DNA of 17,936 bases, taken from contig JASHVC010000088.1 in the NCBI GenBank assembly GCA_030039655.1, forward strand, positions 1-17,936, given 5' to 3'. This document shows positions 13,633 through 17,936 of this stretch, piece after piece. The notes under the pieces are model-generated. The model ran no database searches. It worked only from the letters and a program-made list of their open reading frames with translations, and was not told the origin of the DNA. This DNA is from Xanthobacteraceae bacterium. GTDB taxonomy: Bacteria > Pseudomonadota > Alphaproteobacteria > Rhizobiales > Xanthobacteraceae. The position numbers and the translations under genes were made by a program. Positions within the stretch are counted from its first letter, which is position 1. Every line of letters starts with the position of its first letter.

Positions 13633-14646
13633 TCAATGCCCGCCGGAACTAACGCCGCGCCTTTGTCCTCTTGCGGCTTTTCTTCTCGACCTGGCGCGTC
13701 CGTACGCGAGCGCTGGTGCGGTCTTGCGTGACGGCTTTTGCGCCGGTTGCGGCGCGGGGGCTGCCGCGTGGCTCGGCCCGCGCGACATGGGCCCCCACCA
13801 GTTTGAGCGCGTGTCGTCACCCCAGACTTTGGGCCGCTGCGGCCGGTCCTGGTGCCAGGGACGCGGCTCGAAGAAGCCAAGATCCTCGTCGAACATCTGG
13901 TCCAAGTCGCAGAAGAACTCGATCGTCACGCCGTCCGGGTTCTTGTGGTAGATCGCGATGTTGTGGCCGATGATGTGGCGGATCGGGCCCCAGGTGAGCA
14001 GAATGTCGTTGCGCGCCAACAGATCGCAGGCGCGCTTGATGTCGGACCAATCGCGGACCTCGAATGCGATGTGATGGATTGAAGTCTTGGGGTCACGAAG
14101 GAAATTCACCGTGTGATGGTCGCGGCTGCAGCGCAGGAAGGCGAAGAAATCGCCGCGCCAGTCAGACACGCGAAAACCGAGCGTGTCGCAATAGAACTTC
14201 ACCACGCCCTGCACGTCCGGGCACTGATAGGCGATATGGCCGAACTTAAGCGGCATGACTCCGTTGAAGTTCGAATCCTCGTCCGCGAAAGCGAAGTCGG
14301 AGAAAATCTCCAGGGTAGTTCCCTTCGGATCCTTGAAGGCGATTGCCTCGCGGATCCCCGGCGTGATGTCGGTCCGTCGCTCGCTCTTGATGCCGGCCTT
14401 CTTCAGCCGTGAGGTGAGTTCGCTGAGGTCACTGCCGGGCGCGACCTGGAATGACAGGCGCGGGGCCTCGACCTCGCTGGCGCGCTCGAGCACTATCGCC
14501 TCTACACCCGATTTCGTGGCCAAAATGGCTCGGTTCTTGTCGCGTGCTGAGAGGGTCAGGCCGACGATGCGGGTGAAGTAGTCGATCATCCGCTCGATGT
14601 CGGGAGTCGTTAGCGTCGAGTGGCCTGCGCGCTTGATTTGCAGCAT
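13633..14646 (-). CDS. Two-domain VOC protein, extradiol-dioxygenase-like
   Basis: The 337-residue protein has two vicinal-oxygen-chelate domains (about 1-116 and 132-246), the arrangement of type I extradiol ring-cleavage dioxygenases. In the second domain the Fe(II)-ligand positions are filled: H137 (FGHIAY), H192 (HHIAFEV) and E243 (GVTIEFF). H228 and Y233 (GHNIAIYHKNPDG) sit where catalytic second-sphere residues are expected. It probably opens a catechol-like ring, but the substrate is not readable. A tail of about 75 residues rich in Pro, Ala and Arg follows, which is unusual for the family. The ATG has an AGGAAG ribosome binding site 7 bases upstream, and the gene lies 27 bases after the fumarylacetoacetate-hydrolase-family gene, its likely pathway partner. 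The next gene downstream, the kinase, is 192 bases away and seems separately transcribed. Confidence 0.85.
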   Translation of the reverse strand: MLQIKRAGHSTLTTPDIERMIDYFTRIVGLTLSARDKNRAILATKSGVEAIVLERASEVEAPRLSFQVAPGSDLSELTSRLKKAGIKSERRTDITPGIREAIAFKDPKGTTLEIFSDFAFADEDSNFNGVMPLKFGHIAYQCPDVQGVVKFYCDTLGFRVSDWRGDFFAFLRCSRDHHTVNFLRDPKTSIHHIAFEVRDWSDIKRACDLLARNDILLTWGPIRHIIGHNIAIYHKNPDGVTIEFFCDLDQMFDEDLGFFEPRPWHQDRPQRPKVWGDDTRSNWWGPMSRGPSHAAAPAPQPAQKPSRKTAPALAYGRARSRRKAARGQRRGVSSGGH

Positions 14647-14673
14647 TGAACGCTTCCTGGACTCTCGCAGAGA

Positions 14674-15591
14674 TTACGCCGGCACGCGGGCCGGCTGTTC
14701 GCTTTCAACTGCGCCGATCTGATGCGCCCGCACTTTGACCGTCAATTCCCCAAGCGCCGGCGCCGAACGGCAAACGATGACGTCGCCAGGTTTTACCGGG
14801 CCGACACCGTCCGGTGTTCCGGTGTAGAGCAGATCGCCTGGATAGAGTGAGTAGAATTCGGACGCGAATTCCATGAGGCGGCGGCAACTGTAAATGAGTT
14901 GGCCGGTATTGCTGTCCTGCCGCTTCTCGCCGTTGACAGTGAGGCTGATTGGGACCGCGTCGGGATCGGGAATCTCGTCTGCGGTGACGAACCACGGGCC
15001 GAGCACGGCGTAGCCGTCAACCGATTTGCGAAAGCTCCTGTCCTCGCGACCACGGACGGTCATGTCGAGGCCAAGGCAATAGCCGGCGACGTGATCGAGC
15101 GCCTTGGCCTGCGAAATGTCGCTGCCGGCTGTGCCGATTACCATCACCAGTTCGACCTCGTGATCGGTGCGGCGTTCAGGAAAGCGGACCGGTACGCCTT
15201 CCGACGGTCCGACGAGGGCGGAATTGGCTTTCAAGAACATTCCAGCTTCAAGGATTTTCGAGGAGTGCCCGCGCACGATCTGTGAGCCCGGTTGTTGCGA
15301 CGCCTTGGCCATCTCCTCGATATGCGCCTGATAATTTGTCGGTGCGCAGGTCAATTTGGTCGGCCGCGCCACCGGCGGGAGCAACTTGACTGACGCGATC
15401 GGTTTGCCTGCCGCTTTGTCCGCCATGCGTTCGATGCGTTCGCGCCATTGCGGCAGCGACGCAATGACGGCGTCGCCTTTCATCGCATAGGGGGCGGATT
15501 TGCGAATTTCCCTCTGCGCTTCGGTCACGTCGTGCACCATGTTTCCGCGCACCACGCCCATGCGGTCGTCATCGTATCGGCAAAGCTTCAT
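14674..15591 (-). CDS. Fumarylacetoacetate hydrolase family protein
   Basis: The 305-residue protein belongs to the FAH superfamily, which hydrolyses, isomerises or decarboxylates 2-keto acids late in aromatic or sugar-acid breakdown. The metal-binding triad is visible as E145 and E147 (DHEVELVMVIG) and D176 (GLDMTVRG), and the conserved YTGTPDGVGPVKPGD block lies at about 256-270. The N-terminal 75 residues form the usual small lid domain. ATG 15589-15591 has a good Shine-Dalgarno sequence (GGGAGAGG on the minus strand). It lies 30 bases after the solute-binding protein gene and 27 bases before the dioxygenase-like gene, so all three are probably one operon in which this enzyme handles the ring-cleavage product. 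Acylpyruvate hydrolase, HpcE-type isomerase or 2,4-diketo-3-deoxy-rhamnonate hydrolase roles are all possible. Confidence 0.9.
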   Translation of the reverse strand: MKLCRYDDDRMGVVRGNMVHDVTEAQREIRKSAPYAMKGDAVIASLPQWRERIERMADKAAGKPIASVKLLPPVARPTKLTCAPTNYQAHIEEMAKASQQPGSQIVRGHSSKILEAGMFLKANSALVGPSEGVPVRFPERRTDHEVELVMVIGTAGSDISQAKALDHVAGYCLGLDMTVRGREDRSFRKSVDGYAVLGPWFVTADEIPDPDAVPISLTVNGEKRQDSNTGQLIYSCRRLMEFASEFYSLYPGDLLYTGTPDGVGPVKPGDVIVCRSAPALGELTVKVRAHQIGAVESEQPARVPA

Positions 15592-15621
15592 AAGCCTCTC
15601 CCTCTATTTTCCTTCGCAGCC

Positions 15622-16677
15622 TCAACTGCGCCCGAAAAGTTCATTGTAGGTCTTCTGCCATTTCCGCTCATCGGCGCCGGTGAACAAGACTGGCACGATC
15701 TTCATCGACTTGAGCATGTCGCCGACTTCCGGCGGATTGGTCTGTACATCGGGCCGCGTGGGAATGCGGCCCTTCTGGGTCATGAAGATCTCAGCCTCCC
15801 GGCTAAGCACGAAATTTTCCGCAAGTTTTGCCGCATTGGAATGCGGCGCTAGCACGTTGACGCCCACCGACCCGAAAATCAGCGCCACTGGATTGAGCAG
15901 CCAGAAATCAGTCGGCGCACCGGACATTTTGACGTTGAGCGTGAGCGGCAGGAAATTGTTGAGCGCGAGCCAGTATTCGCCGGACCCAACGGAGCGCGCA
16001 AGGGCAAGGTGGCCGTCGGTGATGACGGGGTCGAGGGCGGCAACGATGTTCTTTATCAGCGCACGGCCGCGGTCTTCGCCATAAGCGCCGAAAATCGCCG
16101 CCAGCCATTCGTCGTCGGTGCCATCGATGGCGACTTTTCCAACCCACTCCTTGTGAGCGGGAAATTCATCGTAGCTCTTCGGCAGGTCGGCCTTGTTTAC
16201 GAATTTGGTGTTGTAGGCCGGCGCGTTGTAGTTAGCGTAGACGCCATACCAGCGGCGGCCGACGTCACGCGCCTCGGCCATGAGGCCGCTCGCTTCCGAC
16301 GGGTCGAACTGGATGAGGCTTTCAGGCGCGATCTGAGATACGGTGGTTGTGAGCGCGACATCCCAGGTGCGTTGCCGCGCACGATTTTCGATGGCGATGC
16401 GCGCCATGATCTGGGTATCCGAGGAGCGCACGTAGCTCACTTTGACGCCGGTCGCGTCCTCGAAGGTCTTCCAAAGCGGCAGCGCCTCCTGTTCGTTCAT
16501 CGACCCGTAGACGGTGAGTGCTCCCTCGGTTTTGGCGGCGCTCAGTAGATCGGGAACGATCCAGGAATGCGGCGCAGCATCTTCTGCGCCGGCTGGCGTG
16601 TGCGAGAGCGCAAGTGCAAGCACCGCAGCAACGGCATTGCCTGCGATCGTCAGCGTCGCCGCACTCCGCTTGCGCAT
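15622..16677 (-). CDS. Periplasmic solute-binding protein (ABC type, Fe3+/polyamine class)
   Basis: The 351-residue protein has a signal peptide (about 1-31, AGA before ED) and the fold pattern of type 2 solute-binding proteins. Features are an early GALTVYGSMNEQEALPLWKTFEDATGVKV segment, a central crossover region, and a late domain around LNPVALIFGSVGVNVLAPHSNAAKLAENFVL. This class includes iron, thiosulfate and polyamine binders, and many members with unknown ligands occur in Rhizobiales. I chose ATG 16675-16677 over a TTG 24 bases upstream because the mature signal peptide begins there and GGAGG lies just before it. No ABC permease or ATPase gene follows; the next genes are the FAH-family hydrolase and the dioxygenase-like gene, so it probably delivers their substrate to transporter subunits encoded elsewhere. 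The ligand is unknown. Confidence 0.87.
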   Translation of the reverse strand: MRKRSAATLTIAGNAVAAVLALALSHTPAGAEDAAPHSWIVPDLLSAAKTEGALTVYGSMNEQEALPLWKTFEDATGVKVSYVRSSDTQIMARIAIENRARQRTWDVALTTTVSQIAPESLIQFDPSEASGLMAEARDVGRRWYGVYANYNAPAYNTKFVNKADLPKSYDEFPAHKEWVGKVAIDGTDDEWLAAIFGAYGEDRGRALIKNIVAALDPVITDGHLALARSVGSGEYWLALNNFLPLTLNVKMSGAPTDFWLLNPVALIFGSVGVNVLAPHSNAAKLAENFVLSREAEIFMTQKGRIPTRPDVQTNPPEVGDMLKSMKIVPVLFTGADERKWQKTYNELFGRS

Positions 16678-16746
16678 TTCCTCCACTCCGCACGGAGCCA
16701 AGGTCGGCGCCGTCTCCGCGAGGTTAGCAAGCAGGTGAGGGCGAGC

Positions 16747-16765
16747 AAAGACGCACGAATGCGTC
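16747..16765 (-). terminator. Possible rho-independent terminator after the MFS gene
   Basis: On the minus strand GACGCA-TTCG-TGCGTC forms a 6-base-pair hairpin with a UUCG loop, followed by TTT, starting 13 bases after the MFS stop codon. The stem is short and the T-run minimal, so it would be weak. It suggests that the solute-binding protein operon is at least partly independent of the MFS gene. Confidence 0.4.
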
Positions 16766-16778
16766 GACTGCTACGCGC

Positions 16779-17936
16779 TCAAACCGCTTTTCGTCCCGAA
16801 AAGCCGAACGTCACAGTCGAGATGCACAGAATGCTTACGGCCGCCGACAGCAGGAAGACGGCACGCGGCATGCCGTTGTCCATCAGAGTGCCGTAGATGA
16901 TCGGCGCGATACTGGCGCCGATGTTAAAGCCGACGCTGACGAAGCCGAACACCAGGCCGTAGGCGCCGGGCGGCGTTACGGCACGGACCAGCATGTCGCG
17001 CGATGGGTAGGTCGCGCCGACACAGAAGCCGCTGAATCCCATCAGCAGTATCAAGCCGACCGAATGGAGATCGAACAGCCCGACCATGGCGGTCACCACG
17101 CCGCCGATCGCAAGCCCGGACGCCGCAACCAGCGCATGGTGGGTGGTGCGACCGGCAAGCATCCCGCCCGCGAGCACGCCAAGTGCGTTCATGGCAAGAA
17201 GGCTGGTGAGTGCCATGTTGGCGATTGCGACTGGCGTCGAATGCAGCGCACCCAGCGCTACCACCAAATAGGTGTTGAGCCCGCCATTCATGATCGACGT
17301 CAGCATGAAATAGCCGAGATTGAGCAGGATCGGCAGCGTGAAGATCACGCGCCAAGCGGCCGCCACATCGGTGCGCGTCTTTGCCGCCGCGTTGGCGGGC
17401 TGTGCAATCTCGCTCTTCGGCTCGGGCTGGGCGATCAGTGCCAGCAGAACGATGAAACCGAAAATCGACGCACCCACGTAGGCGCCGCGCCAACCGAAAT
17501 AGGATTGCATGGTGAGCAGTGTCGCCGGCGCAATGGCGGAGCCAATGATTCCAGCGAAGGAATGGAAAGCAAAGACCTGGCCGAGCCGTTCCTTCGGCGT
17601 GTGATGTGACAGCAGGGAATAGTCGGAAGGGTGAAAGACGGTGTTGCCCAATCCGGCGAGACCGTACATCGCGACGAACACCCAATAAGAGTTCGCGATT
17701 CCGGCAATCGCATAGGCGACACTGGCGATTGCCAGGCCGACGATCAGCACAATCCGCGCCCCAATCCGATCGACCAAAAATCCGATCGGCGTTTGCAACA
17801 CGCCGGAGACGACGTTGAACACGGTCAGCGCCAGCGCGAGCTCGGTATAGCTGACGTTGAAATCGGCGCGCACGAACATGAACAGCGGCGCCAGCAACAG
17901 CATGTAATAATGACTCATCATATGCGCCGCGCAGAC
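16779..17936 (-). CDS. MFS transporter, fosmidomycin-resistance-like (5' end missing)
   Basis: This major facilitator protein of about 385 visible residues has two bundles of hydrophobic helices around a central cytoplasmic loop containing charged residues (PEPKSEIAQPAN...). The segment GLGNTVFHPSDYSLL after helix 4 resembles the FHP motif of the Fsr-like subgroup, and GFLVDRIGARIVLIVG is the MFS signature between helices 2 and 3. An ATG lies at 17919-17921, but the frame remains open to the window edge, and the residues before it (VCAAH) fit the first helix of relatives (xHxxSHxYMLLLAPLF). The true start is therefore probably outside the window and the gene is partial. It may export or import a small organic compound. 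It precedes the binding protein and catabolic genes but is separated from them by about 100 bases and a possible terminator. Confidence 0.87.
   Translation of the reverse strand, partial: VCAAHMMSHYYMLLLAPLFMFVRADFNVSYTELALALTVFNVVSGVLQTPIGFLVDRIGARIVLIVGLAIASVAYAIAGIANSYWVFVAMYGLAGLGNTVFHPSDYSLLSHHTPKERLGQVFAFHSFAGIIGSAIAPATLLTMQSYFGWRGAYVGASIFGFIVLLALIAQPEPKSEIAQPANAAAKTRTDVAAAWRVIFTLPILLNLGYFMLTSIMNGGLNTYLVVALGALHSTPVAIANMALTSLLAMNALGVLAGGMLAGRTTHHALVAASGLAIGGVVTAMVGLFDLHSVGLILLMGFSGFCVGATYPSRDMLVRAVTPPGAYGLVFGFVSVGFNIGASIAPIIYGTLMDNGMPRAVFLLSAAVSILCISTVTFGFSGRKAV

Overview
The window looks like chromosome of a GC-rich alphaproteobacterium, probably of the Rhizobiales (Bradyrhizobium/Xanthobacteraceae type). 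I base this on codon use, gene families and gene style; no 16S or other marker is present, so the placement is inference. There is no rRNA, CRISPR array or recognisable insertion sequence.

Layout. (1) 1-1938: a less GC-rich stretch with two tandem genes for unknown multi-pass membrane proteins (minus strand), lying just beyond the 3' end of a tRNA-Gln(CTG) gene (minus strand). It may be an integrated segment. (2) 2175-10111, plus strand: a compact operon for synthase-dependent exopolysaccharide production. In order it holds a stand-alone Hpt phosphotransfer protein, a BcsB-like periplasmic protein, a family-2 glycosyltransferase with an N-terminal MshEN-type (predicted c-di-GMP-binding) domain, a 12-helix membrane protein possibly of GT-C type, a response regulator with a degenerate GGDEF domain, and a small outer-membrane beta-barrel resembling XagA-type proteins. 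(3) 13440-10130, minus strand, convergent with the operon: a soluble hybrid histidine kinase (PAS-HisKA-HATPase-REC-REC), a single-domain response regulator and a secreted GH113-like glycoside hydrolase, tightly coupled. (4) 16677-13633, minus strand: a periplasmic solute-binding protein, a fumarylacetoacetate-hydrolase-family enzyme and a two-domain VOC/extradiol-dioxygenase-like protein, which look like a small aromatic or organic-acid catabolic operon. Upstream of it is an MFS transporter cut by the window edge.

How they work together (inference). Regions 2 and 3 look like one unit. The kinase has two receiver domains but no Hpt domain, while the exopolysaccharide operon begins with a lone Hpt gene and also contains a REC protein, so a complete phosphorelay is split across the two operons. 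The glycosyltransferase and BcsB-like protein would make and guide a polysaccharide, the barrel would help it across the outer membrane, and the GH113-like enzyme would trim or release it, as BcsZ or PgaB do in other systems. A predicted MshEN module suggests c-di-GMP control as well. This combination differs from the standard bcs, pga, pel and alg layouts and is the most interesting content of the window.
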